Positions 14,916-22,625 of a DNA stretch of 35,589 nucleotides are shown one piece after another. The translations under genes were made by a program, and so were the position numbers. The notes below the pieces were generated by a model. The model saw nothing but the letters and a program-made list of their open reading frames with translations, did not search any database and had not been told where the DNA came from. Source of the stretch: JBFLVT01 sp036804525 (lineage in GTDB: Bacteria > Bacillota > Desulfotomaculia > Desulfotomaculales > JASEER01); NCBI GenBank assembly GCA_036804525.1, contig DAIRSE010000022.1, positions 1 through 35,589 of the forward strand. Reading direction: 5' to 3'. Each line of letters begins with the position of its first letter. The first letter of the stretch is position 1.

Positions 14916-16801
14916 GCCGGTACATCCCTCTTTGGCCTGTGCTGCTCGAGAGCGACCAGCAGTACCCCGATGTCAGCCGGGGAGACGCCCGAGATGCGGC
15001 TGGCCTGGCCGACCGTCTCAGGCCGGATGCGGGCCAGTTTCTGGCGCGCCTCGCTGGACAAGCCGGTAACGGCTTCCCAATCCAGATCAACAGGGATGGG
15101 CTTGTTCATCAGCCTGGCCATCATTTCGACCTGGGCAACCTGCTTGTTGATGTAGCCCTCGTACTTGACCCGGTTTTCCACTTCCGTCCAGGCGTCCTCG
15201 GACAGCGGGGTGGCCGGCGGAACCAGCCCGGCGATCGCCTGATAATCTATCTCCGGCCTCTTCAGAAGTTCGACCGCTCTAATCGGCTGGCTCAATGGTG
15301 TAGAGCCCAGGCCGCGCAGGACGGCCTGTACCTCTTCGGTCACCGGAAGGCTGGTTTTATTAAGGCGTTCGATTTCGTCCTCCACAGATTTGCGCTTGGC
15401 CTCGAAAAGCCTGTACCGTTCGTCGTTTACCAGACCGATACGGTAGGCCTTTTCGGTCAGGCGCATATCGGCATTGTCGTGCCTGAGCAGCAGGCGGTAC
15501 TCGGCCCGCGAAGTAAACATCCGGTACGGTTCGGGAGTGCCTTTGGTAATCAGGTCGTCAACCAGGACCCCGATGTACCCCTCGCTGCGGTCGATGAGAA
15601 ACGGGTCTTTCTGCCGGACCGCCAGGGCGGCGTTGATCCCGGCGACGATACCCTGGGCCGCAGCCTCCTCGTAACCTGAGGTCCCGTTGATCTGCCCGGC
15701 GAGGTAAAGTCCCGGCACCCCCTTGACCTCCAGTGTCGCCCTGAGCTGCGTGGGAACCACATAGTCGTACTCGATGGCGTACCCCGGACGGACGATTTCC
15801 GCCTTTTCCAGCCCGGGCAGGCTCCGGAGCATCTCGACCTGCACGTCTTCCGGGAGGCTCGTGGACATGCCCTGGATGTACATTTCGGCGGAGTTAAGGC
15901 CTTCGGGCTCAATAAAGACCTGGTGCCGCTCGCGGTCGGCAAACCGCACCACCTTGTCTTCGATGGACGGGCAGTACCTGGGGCCGATACCCTGAATGAT
16001 CCCGCTGTACAGTGGCGACCTGTGCAGGTTCTCCCGGATGATCTCGTGGGTACGGGCTGTAGTGTAGGTCAGCCAGCAGGGAACCTGGGTCCTTTTCTGC
16101 ACGGGAGAGAAAAACGAGAAGTTCCGCAGGACTTCGTCGCCCGGCTGTACCTGGAGTCTGTTAAAATCTATTGATTTGCGGGCGACACGCGGAGGTGTGC
16201 CCGTCTTGAAACGCCCCATCTCCAGGCCCAGCGAGCGGATGCTTTCCGCAAGGCCGATGGACGGCCGCTGGCCGTGCGGGGCTCCTTCGTAGCTCACGTC
16301 CCCGATGATGATGCGTCCCTTCAGGTATGTCCCGGTCGTAATGATGACTGCCGGCGCCAGAAATTTAGCCCCGGTAAGGGTGACGACGCCGCAGACGCGG
16401 CCCTGTTCGGTAAGGATTCTTTCGACCATGGCCTGCTTGAGGTCGAGGTTGGGCTCCCTTTCGAGCACGTCCCGCATGCTCACCTGGTAGAGCGCCTTAT
16501 CGACCTGAGCACGCAGGGCTCTGACCGCCGGGCCTTTTCCAGTATTTAACATACGCATCTGGATAGCGGCCCGGTCGGTGTTCCGGCCGATCTCCCCGCC
16601 CAGGGCGTCGACCTCACGTACCAGGTGCCCCTTGGCGGGACCGCCCACCGCCGGGTTGCAGGGCATGGAGGCGACGTAGTCGATATTCATGGTGAGCACA
16701 AGGGTACGGCAGCCGAGCCGTGCCGCGGCCAACGCCGCCTCGCAGCCGGCATGGCCGGCGCCGACCACAATCACGTCGTATTTTCCTGCCGTGTACTCCA
16801 T
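14912..16801 (-). CDS. mnmG: tRNA uridine-5-carboxymethylaminomethyl modification enzyme MnmG
   Basis: This 629-residue FAD-dependent MnmG (GidA) works with MnmE to install carboxymethylaminomethyl groups on U34 of certain tRNAs. The dinucleotide-binding motif VIVVGAGHAGCEAALAAA is at the N terminus; the family blocks MPCNPAVGGPAKGHLVREVDALGG and GTYLKGRI follow, and the C-terminal helical domain with YEGYINKQ is present. I chose ATG 16801 (MEYTAGKYD) with AGGTGAG three bases upstream; the frame is open to TTG 16825 but has no site there. It lies eight bases after mnmE. Confidence 0.95.
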   Translation of the reverse strand: MEYTAGKYDVIVVGAGHAGCEAALAAARLGCRTLVLTMNIDYVASMPCNPAVGGPAKGHLVREVDALGGEIGRNTDRAAIQMRMLNTGKGPAVRALRAQVDKALYQVSMRDVLEREPNLDLKQAMVERILTEQGRVCGVVTLTGAKFLAPAVIITTGTYLKGRIIIGDVSYEGAPHGQRPSIGLAESIRSLGLEMGRFKTGTPPRVARKSIDFNRLQVQPGDEVLRNFSFFSPVQKRTQVPCWLTYTTARTHEIIRENLHRSPLYSGIIQGIGPRYCPSIEDKVVRFADRERHQVFIEPEGLNSAEMYIQGMSTSLPEDVQVEMLRSLPGLEKAEIVRPGYAIEYDYVVPTQLRATLEVKGVPGLYLAGQINGTSGYEEAAAQGIVAGINAALAVRQKDPFLIDRSEGYIGVLVDDLITKGTPEPYRMFTSRAEYRLLLRHDNADMRLTEKAYRIGLVNDERYRLFEAKRKSVEDEIERLNKTSLPVTEEVQAVLRGLGSTPLSQPIRAVELLKRPEIDYQAIAGLVPPATPLSEDAWTEVENRVKYEGYINKQVAQVEMMARLMNKPIPVDLDWEAVTGLSSEARQKLARIRPETVGQASRISGVSPADIGVLLVALEQHRPKRDVPA

Positions 16802-16809
16802 ACACTCAC

Positions 16810-18204
16810 CTACTTTCCGATGCAAAAGTCAGCAAAGATACGGTCCAGAATATCCTCCGAGACGTTCGCCCCAATAACTTCGCCGAGGGCCTCCGCCCCG
16901 ACCCTGATGTCGACGGCGACGACATCCAGAGGCATCCCTGCGGCAAGGTTTGCCGCCGCCTGGTCAAGATGTTCAGCAGCCTTCTCGAGGCTGACCTTGT
17001 GCCGCACGTTGGTGACAAGGGGGGCCTCCTTCAGGGTAAACCCTTTACCGAGCACCCGTTCCTCGATAGCGGACTCCAGTTCTTCGAGGCCCAGGCCCTC
17101 GGTCATTACCGTCCTGACTGACGGCCATTCGCGAACCGGAGGCGGCAGCACCCCCAGATCCAGGTCTTTCTTCGCCAAATCGACCTTGTTGATAATAAGG
17201 ATACCTTTTTTGAATTTCACCAGCCTGGCGACCTCGATGTCTTCCTCCTCAAGGCCGGAGCCGGCGTCGAGAACGAACAGGACCAGTTCGGCCGTCTCGG
17301 CGCGCTCCCTCGCCATCTGGACCCCGATGCGCTCCACGACATCATCAGTATAGCGCAAACCCGCCGTGTCGATAAGCCGGATGGGTATCCCCCGGACGTT
17401 GACGATTTCTTCGATGACGTCGCGCGTCGTCCCCGGCACGGCAGTGACGATGGCCCGCTTTTCCCGCAGCAGGGCGTTGAGAAGCGACGACTTGCCCACA
17501 TTCGGTTTTCCGACGATAACGGTGCTTATGCCTTCGCGGAAGACCCTCCCGGCCTCGGCTCCCTTGGCCAGGGAGGCGCACTGTCCGGCCAGTTCTTGCA
17601 GGCGGTCGATGAGTTCCTGCAGCTCGAGGTCGGGGATGTCGTCCTCCGGAAAATCAATGCTGGCTTCAACAAAAGCCAGCACCTGCGTAACGGCGTCAAG
17701 CATGGTCCTGATCAGCCCGGAAAGTCTCCCGCCAAGCTGGCTGACCGCCAGCGAGAGGCTGTCCCCCGTTTTGGCACGAATGACGTCCACCACGGCTTCA
17801 GCCTGGGCAAGGTCCAGACGCCCGTTTAAGAAAGCCCTTTTCGTAAATTCGCCAGGCTCGGCGAGCCTGGCTCCGTTCTTTAACACCAGTTCGAGTACCC
17901 GCCGCAGGGGCAAGGGGCCTCCGTGGCAGTTCACTTCTACGACGTCTTCCCCCGTGTAGCTACGCGGGGCCTTCATCACGCTGACCAGGACCTCGTCGAC
18001 GATCTCACCTGTTTCAGGGTCGACAATATGCCCATAGGTCATCCGGAAACCGGCTGCGGGAGGCCATTTCACAGCCCGCGCTGGCCTAAAAACGCGGGAA
18101 ACGATCCCGAGCGACTCCGGTCCGCTCAGGCGGACGATACCGATAGCACCCTCGCCCAGGGAGGTAGCGACGGCCGCAATCGTATTAACCAGCAAGCCGG
18201 GCAC
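16810..18204 (-). CDS. mnmE: tRNA modification GTPase MnmE
   Basis: This 464-residue MnmE (TrmE) is the GTPase partner of MnmG. The N-terminal formyl-tetrahydrofolate-binding domain is followed by a helical domain with an inserted G domain: P-loop VGKPNVGKSS (about 231-240), PGTTRD (257-262), DTAG (279-282) and INKVD. It ends in the invariant C-terminal CIGK with the essential Cys461. GTG 18204 directly follows the jag stop codon with AGGA upstream, so jag and mnmE are one transcript. Confidence 0.95.
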   Translation of the reverse strand: MPGLLVNTIAAVATSLGEGAIGIVRLSGPESLGIVSRVFRPARAVKWPPAAGFRMTYGHIVDPETGEIVDEVLVSVMKAPRSYTGEDVVEVNCHGGPLPLRRVLELVLKNGARLAEPGEFTKRAFLNGRLDLAQAEAVVDVIRAKTGDSLSLAVSQLGGRLSGLIRTMLDAVTQVLAFVEASIDFPEDDIPDLELQELIDRLQELAGQCASLAKGAEAGRVFREGISTVIVGKPNVGKSSLLNALLREKRAIVTAVPGTTRDVIEEIVNVRGIPIRLIDTAGLRYTDDVVERIGVQMARERAETAELVLFVLDAGSGLEEEDIEVARLVKFKKGILIINKVDLAKKDLDLGVLPPPVREWPSVRTVMTEGLGLEELESAIEERVLGKGFTLKEAPLVTNVRHKVSLEKAAEHLDQAAANLAAGMPLDVVAVDIRVGAEALGEVIGANVSEDILDRIFADFCIGK

Positions 18205-18831
18205 CTACTTCCTGGGGGCGATGACGATCTTCCTGAAAGGTTCTTCTCCTTCGCTGAAGGTATAGATGTCATCTCGACCCCGCAATGTGGTGTGGATGAC
18301 GCGCCGTTCCTGGGGGTTCATCGGCTCCAGGACGACGCTCCGGCCCTTCTTGCGCGCCTTGTCGGCCAGCTTCAACGCCAAATTCTTAAGGGTCTCTTCG
18401 CGCTTCTTGCGGTAACCCTCGACATCGATAATGATTTTCCGTCTTTGCTCCTGGTTCTTGTTGACAGCAAGGCTGACCAGGTACTGCAAGGAGTTTAAAG
18501 TCTCGCCGCGCCGCCCGATGAGCACGCCCATATTCCTGCCTGTGAGCGTGATCTTAAGCTGCTCGTCGTCCTCCTCGACTGTGAACTCGGGATTGACCCC
18601 CATCTCTGCCGTGATGTCCCGCAAGAGGTTGATGACATGATCGACGAACTTTTCTTTGACCGTCACGCGTACCCGAGCCGGGCGGGTGCCTAAAATGCCA
18701 AACAGGCCCTTGACCGATTCTTCCAGGATCTCGACTTCGACGTCTTCTCTGTTGACGCCCAGTTCGCGGAGCGCGTTTTCAATGGCTTCTTCTACGCTTT
18801 TTCCGCTGCTCTCTAGGCTTTTCCTCAACAT
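18205..18831 (-). CDS. jag: RNA-binding protein Jag/KhpB
   Basis: This 208-residue Jag (SpoIIIJ-associated, KhpB) is a cytosolic RNA-binding protein encoded next to YidC. It has an N-terminal Jag domain (SVEEAIENALRELGVNREDVEVEILEE), a KH domain around GRNMGVLIGRRGETLNSLQYL, and a C-terminal R3H domain ending with PMNPQERRVIHTTL, where the R-x4-H of R3H is visible. ATG 18831 has GGAGG six bases upstream and starts inside the yidC 3' end, a 53-base overlap, so translation is probably coupled. It is immediately followed by mnmE. Confidence 0.93.
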   Translation of the reverse strand: MLRKSLESSGKSVEEAIENALRELGVNREDVEVEILEESVKGLFGILGTRPARVRVTVKEKFVDHVINLLRDITAEMGVNPEFTVEEDDEQLKITLTGRNMGVLIGRRGETLNSLQYLVSLAVNKNQEQRRKIIIDVEGYRKKREETLKNLALKLADKARKKGRSVVLEPMNPQERRVIHTTLRGRDDIYTFSEGEEPFRKIVIAPRK

Positions 18832-19534
18832 CCTTAACCTCCTCGGTAGCCGGTTCTTCAGTGGCGGCAGCCTTCACGCCGGGAAGCTGCTTGTTAATAA
18901 AGTACTGTTGAATGATGCCCATAATATTGAAGACAACCCAGTACAAGGCCAGCCCGGCCGGCAGGCCGATACTGATCCAGCCGATGAAAAGGGGCAGGAA
19001 GTAGAGCATGATCTTTTGCGACTGCTCGGCCCCCGGAGCGGCGCCGCCCGTATTGCTGGCAGGCATGGTAAGCTTGGACTGGAAAAAGGTGCTTACCGCG
19101 GCCAGAACCGGCAGGATGTAAAACGGGTCGGGTCTACTTAGATTGGGAACCCAGAAAAAGGATGCATGCGCAATCTCTACGTACTCGAAACCCCACAGTG
19201 CCCTGTAAAGAGCGATCAGGATCGGCAGCTGAACGAGCATCAGCAGACAGCCGGCCATGGGGTTCACCCTGCGCTCCTTGTACAGCTCCATGATCTTCTG
19301 TTGGGCCATGGCTTTGTCTTTGTACTTTTCCTGGATCTTCTTGATTTCTGGAGCGAGCTGCTGGAGCGCGATCATGGAGTGCATCTGTATCCGGGTCAGC
19401 GGGTACAGGACCAGCTTCACCAGCACCGTGAGGAGGATGATCGCCAAGGCGTAACTGGGGATGCCCAGGCTGACGGTAAGCTGGTAAAGGTAATTAATGA
19501 GGATGGTCATCCCGTCCACGAGCGCTTTAAACAA
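18779..19534 (-). CDS. yidC: membrane protein insertase YidC/SpoIIIJ
   Basis: This 251-residue Oxa1-type insertase places membrane proteins in the cytoplasmic membrane with or without SecYEG. It has the five core helices: LAIILLTVLVKLVLYPLTRIQ, then the cytoplasmic coiled hairpin (LQQLAPEIKKIQEKYKDK), PMAGCLLMLVQLPILIALYRAL and the last helices with GLPAGLALYWVVFNIMGI. The groove residue that is often Arg in Gram-positive YidC appears to be Lys in VLVKLV. The basic tail (EQRKKRRRSH) fits ribosome contact. The start is TTG 19534, with a GGGGGG stretch about ten bases upstream. No lipobox signal peptide is visible. Confidence 0.93.
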   Translation of the reverse strand: MFKALVDGMTILINYLYQLTVSLGIPSYALAIILLTVLVKLVLYPLTRIQMHSMIALQQLAPEIKKIQEKYKDKAMAQQKIMELYKERRVNPMAGCLLMLVQLPILIALYRALWGFEYVEIAHASFFWVPNLSRPDPFYILPVLAAVSTFFQSKLTMPASNTGGAAPGAEQSQKIMLYFLPLFIGWISIGLPAGLALYWVVFNIMGIIQQYFINKQLPGVKAAATEEPATEEVKDVEEKPREQRKKRRRSH

Positions 19535-19586
19535 TCCCTCGAAACCCCCCTAATGCTGGCTGCGCCAGCAACGCTAGGCCCTAGGA

Positions 19587-19758
19587 GACCGCTGAAAAAC
19601 TGCGCCTGGCAAAAAGGATGTCGGATGCCGGAAGTCAGAAATCTGACCTGATGAAATCCGCAGAGCGATTGCTAAGGATTATAGACTTGCAATCGCGAAG
19701 CAATCGCTTCCCGTAACCGACCTCTGACCTCTTGCCTCGGACCTCTTTTTGAGCGGTC
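19587..19758. repeat. MITE-like element with terminal inverted repeats
   Basis: 172 bases bounded by GACCGCTGAAAAAC (19587) and CTTTTTGAGCGGTC (ending 19758), inverted repeats with two mismatches. The interior has GGATGTCGGATGCCGG and ATCGCTTCCCG/ACCTCTGACCTC blocks shared with positions 60-140. No coding sequence is inside. It separates yidC from yidD, which are normally adjacent. Confidence 0.6.
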
Positions 19759-19766
19759 TTAAGGGT

Positions 19767-19837
19767 AACTTCCGAACCATAGCCGTACCCTGAAAGACGC
19801 CTGTGCCAAAACCAGTGTATTTGGCTTTTTGCAGCAC
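19767..19837 (-). repeat. 70-base dispersed repeat, copy B (inverted)
   Basis: The reverse complement closely matches 6849-6917 across about 70 bases, including TGCTGCAAAAAGCCAA and GGCACAGGC. It directly follows the MITE-like element. It is non-coding. Confidence 0.7.
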
Positions 19838-20133
19838 TCTTATAGGCACTCAGCTGTCGGATATGGACGTAATTGCATGCTCAGTGCCTAAAGAGATCCT
19901 TTATCTGATAACTTTTACCTAGTATTTAGCCAAATAATTGCACCGGCTCCGCCGATATTTGCTCTGGTTCCTATACTTACCTATTTTTCTCGACTTTGCG
20001 CCAGCAACTACCTTACCTAAAACCTACCCTACGTCCTATGGCTTACAACTTACGACCAACTTAGAAATAGGAATCGAGTGTAGCCTATTCCATTCCTAGC
20101 TCCGAACAACGTACGACGAACGACGTATACCGT
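19838..20133. other. non-coding gap between repeats and yidD
   Basis: About 300 bases of AT-richer sequence with decayed word repeats (ACCTTACCTAAAACC, TATGGCTTACAACTTACGACC). I see no gene, tRNA or clear promoter. A promoter for yidC-jag-mnmEG may lie between here and 19535 but I could not identify one securely. Confidence 0.4.
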
Positions 20134-20352
20134 TCACACTGGGTCGTAGCCTCCCGGCGACCAGGGATGGCACCGCAAAAGGCGCCTCGCCGCCATCAAC
20201 GATCCACGGAAGGGGCCGTGCTTGCGCAGGGCCTGTACCGCATACTCGGAGCAACTGGGATAATACCTGCAGCATGCAGGCAAAAGGGGTGAAACGGCAA
20301 GCTGATAGATGCGGATCAAGCCAATCATCAGGGCGGTCACGAAATTCCTCAT
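20134..20352 (-). CDS. yidD: membrane protein insertion efficiency factor YidD
   Basis: This 72-residue YidD is a small membrane-associated protein that assists YidC-dependent insertion. The family signature is complete: LIRIYQLAVSPLLPACCRYYPSCSEYAVQALRKHGPFRGSLMAARRLLRCHPWSPGGYDPV, with the conserved Cys residues and the C-terminal PGGxDPV. Its ATG overlaps the rnpA stop by four bases, so the two are coupled. yidC normally follows directly but here lies 600 bases away behind repeat elements. Confidence 0.95.
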   Translation of the reverse strand: MRNFVTALMIGLIRIYQLAVSPLLPACCRYYPSCSEYAVQALRKHGPFRGSLMAARRLLRCHPWSPGGYDPV

Positions 20353-20672
20353 CTAAATCCTTTCACCAATGACAAAAGTTGCTCTTCAAGCATTCCGTAA
20401 TCTTCGTTGGCGGCCCGGGGTCGTGCGACAACAACGTAATCATAGCCAGGAGTAAACGAGCCTTCGTTGCGCCGGCAGATTTCCTTCAGCACCCTGCGCA
20501 GGCGATTCCTGACCACAGCTTTGCCGACCCTCTTGCTGGCCACAAAACCGAAACGGGCAAAAGCTTCCCTGTTAGGAAAGCGGTACAGCACCAAGCTCGG
20601 GCCGACGCGGCTCGTTCCCCGGGCATAGGCCTTTTGAAAGTCGGCGTTGCTTTTAATGGTGATTATTCCCAT
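20349..20672 (-). CDS. rnpA: ribonuclease P protein component
   Basis: This RnpA, about 107 residues, is the basic protein subunit of RNase P that helps the catalytic RNA process tRNA 5' ends. The RNR signature is visible in FGFVASKRVGKAVVRNRLRRVLKEICRR, preceded by the central FQKAYARGTSRVGPSLVLY cleft strand. The start is ATG 20672 or GTG 20678; the ribosome binding site (GGTG) is weak for both. It lies between rpmH, behind an attenuator-like hairpin, and yidD. Confidence 0.93.
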   Translation of the reverse strand: MGIITIKSNADFQKAYARGTSRVGPSLVLYRFPNREAFARFGFVASKRVGKAVVRNRLRRVLKEICRRNEGSFTPGYDYVVVARPRAANEDYGMLEEQLLSLVKGFR

Positions 20673-20706
20673 AAGCACCGTCTGTCATAAAAGAGTTGCC
20701 TAAATG

Positions 20707-20733
20707 ATAAAAAGGCCACCTTTCAGCGGCCTT
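20707..20733 (-). terminator. terminator or attenuator after rpmH
   Basis: On the minus strand AAGGCCGC/GTGGCCTT (8 bp, one G-U) with a TGAAAG loop is followed by TTTTT. It overlaps the rpmH stop and precedes rnpA by about 35 bases, so it probably lowers rnpA expression relative to rpmH. Confidence 0.75.
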
Positions 20734-20866
20734 AGGCTGACAGACGCTTTCTGCCTTTCGCACGCCTCCGGCTGATTACCTTGCGCCCGGAGTGAGTAGA
20801 CATGCGCTTCAAAAATCCGTGCACTCTCTTTCTTCTACGCTTCTTCGGCTGGTAGGTCCGCTTCAC
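20732..20866 (-). CDS. rpmH: 50S ribosomal protein L34
   Basis: This 44-residue L34 of the large ribosomal subunit is read directly from the minus strand: it begins KRTYQPKKRRRKRVHGFLKR and ends RRRAKGRKRLSA, identical in layout to the universal family. The start codon is GTG 20866, preceded by GGAGGTGAAGG. It is first gene of rpmH-rnpA-yidD, with a strong promoter at 20921-20950, divergent from dnaA across oriC. Confidence 0.97.
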   Translation of the reverse strand: MKRTYQPKKRRRKRVHGFLKRMSTHSGRKVISRRRAKGRKRLSA

Positions 20867-21105
20867 ACCCTTCACCTCCCGGGCAGCAAACTATCTGGAA
20901 AAAGCCAGACATCAAAAATCATTATATAGTATGCGTTGCAAGCCAGTCAAGAATCAAGCGTCGCCGCCTTCCAACCCTATTTTGTTTGTTGATAAGTCCT
21001 GAAAAATCTGGTACCATTTACTTGTCCAAAAACACTGATTTTACACATCTTGTGCATAAATTTGTGGGTACTTTTGTTGATAGCCAAGATTCTGTCAAGC
21101 GGGGG
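20867..21105. other. oriC, upstream segment with DnaA boxes
   Basis: The rpmH-dnaA intergenic region. DnaA-box-like sites are TGTTGATAA (20987-20995, reverse complement TTATCAACA) and TGTGCATAA (21051-21059, reverse complement TTATGCACA, matching TTATNCACA). A weaker TGTTGATAG lies at 21075. With the dnaA-dnaN segment this gives the bipartite oriC layout known from Bacillus. Confidence 0.75.
20921..20950 (-). promoter_or_regulatory. rpmH promoter
   Basis: On the minus strand TTGACT (20945-20950), an 18-base spacer and a perfect TATAAT (20921-20926) precede the rpmH GTG by about 55 bases. Confidence 0.75.
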
Positions 21106-22449
21106 ATGCCAGTGGTCCCGGCCGAAATTCTCGAAGCATGGCAACAGGTATTGAAGGCGTTGGACCAAAAGCTGAACCGCCAGTCGTTCGAGCACTGGTT
21201 GAAGCCCTTAAAGCCCATTGCTTTTTATAACAATACCATCCTGATCGAAGTTCCCAACAACTTCTCCAGGGATTGGCTCAACGAAAGATATACACCCTTG
21301 ATTAAACAGTGTTTTGAGCAGGTCACCGGTTGCGAGGTCGGCCTGAAGTTCCTTTTGTCCCGCGAGGTTCCCGACATTCTGCACAACCTGTCCACCAGGC
21401 CTCTGGACAAGAATGAGGATAACATTACCCAGCTGAATCCCCGCTATACCTTCGACAGCTTTGTCGTAGGAAATTCCAACCGCTTTGCCCACGCCGCCTC
21501 CCAGGCCGTGGCCGAAGCACCGGCGCGGGCCTACAACCCGCTGTTCATATATGGCGGCGTAGGGCTGGGCAAAACTCATCTCATGCATGCCATCGGCCAT
21601 TACATTCTGCAAAAGTCCGGCTACCTTAAGGTTGCCTACGTTACTTCGGAAAAGTTCACTAACGAGCTGATCAACTCCATCCGTGACGATCAGACCGCCC
21701 AGTTCCGGGCCAAGTACAGGAGCATTGACATTCTCCTGATCGACGACATCCAGTTCCTGGCAGGCAAAGAACGGACGCAAGAGGAATTCTTCCACACCTT
21801 CAATACCTTGTACGAGGCAGCCAAGCAGATCGTCGTTTCCAGCGACCGCCCGCCAAAAGAAATTCCAACGCTGGAAGAACGGCTGCGCTCCCGGTTTGAA
21901 TGGGGTTTGATTACCGACATCCAGCCGCCTGACCTTGAAACCAGGGTGGCCATCCTGCGCAAGAAAGCTCAAGCCGAAGCGATTACTGTTCCGGACGAAA
22001 CCCTGCTGTATATCGCCGACCGTATCCAATCCAACATCCGGGAGCTGGAGGGGGCGTTCAACCGGGTAGTCGCCTTTGCCACCCTCACCAACGCCGAGAT
22101 CACTCACGAGATGGCGGCCCAGGTCCTGAAAGACATCGTTCCGCCAAGACGCCCGAGGCAGATTAACTGCGCCTTGATTCAGGAAGTTGTTGCCGATTAC
22201 TTCCGGCTGCGCCCCGATGAACTGAAGGCCAAGAAAAGGACGCGGAACGTTGCCTTCCCCAGGCAGGTCGCAATGTACCTCGTCCGCGAGCTTACCGACC
22301 TTTCCTTGCCTAAGATCGGCGAGCAGTTCGGGGGGAGGGACCATACGACCGTTCTTCACGCCTGTGAAAAAATAGCTGAAGAATTGAAGAGAGATCAATC
22401 ACTTCAGGATTTGGTCACCACGCTGATAAACAAAGTAAAAGAAGATTAA
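21106..22449 (+). CDS. dnaA: chromosomal replication initiator protein DnaA
   Basis: This DnaA, about 447 residues, is the AAA+ initiator that binds DnaA boxes and melts oriC. Domain I begins EILEAWQQVLKALDQKL; a short linker leads to the AAA+ domain with Walker A YGGVGLGKTHLMHA (about 149-162) and Walker B ILLIDDIQFLAGKE; domain IV ends with the DNA-binding signature GGRDHTTVLHACEKI. The frame is open upstream to 20986 but that stretch is oriC DNA; I prefer ATG 21106, with GTG 21112 (GGGGG six bases upstream) equally possible. Confidence 0.96.
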   Translation: MPVVPAEILEAWQQVLKALDQKLNRQSFEHWLKPLKPIAFYNNTILIEVPNNFSRDWLNERYTPLIKQCFEQVTGCEVGLKFLLSREVPDILHNLSTRPLDKNEDNITQLNPRYTFDSFVVGNSNRFAHAASQAVAEAPARAYNPLFIYGGVGLGKTHLMHAIGHYILQKSGYLKVAYVTSEKFTNELINSIRDDQTAQFRAKYRSIDILLIDDIQFLAGKERTQEEFFHTFNTLYEAAKQIVVSSDRPPKEIPTLEERLRSRFEWGLITDIQPPDLETRVAILRKKAQAEAITVPDETLLYIADRIQSNIRELEGAFNRVVAFATLTNAEITHEMAAQVLKDIVPPRRPRQINCALIQEVVADYFRLRPDELKAKKRTRNVAFPRQVAMYLVRELTDLSLPKIGEQFGGRDHTTVLHACEKIAEELKRDQSLQDLVTTLINKVKED

Positions 22450-22625
22450 CAGTGCTATGCACAGCTGAACAGTCCCCGCCAGACTGGAAGGGGAAGGCAT
22501 GTCCACATATCACCAGTTACTACGGTTACCACTACTAAAACTGCTCAAAGATATTTAAAGAAAATATTCTACCTGAACAGAAATAATCAATCCTGTTTTG
22601 CGAGCACAGCGAGAGGTGAACGGTT
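22450..22625. other. oriC, downstream segment and likely unwinding region
   Basis: The dnaA-dnaN spacer. DnaA-box-like CTATGCACA (22455-22463, one mismatch) and ATGTCCACA (22499-22507, two mismatches) are followed by AT-rich AAAGATATTTAAAGAAAATA (22547 onward), a candidate duplex-unwinding element, as in the Bacillus incC part. Confidence 0.6.

Noticed and set aside
21208..22398. 396-codon minus-strand frame opposite dnaA
   Set aside because: Shadow of dnaA with no known domain or ribosome binding site.
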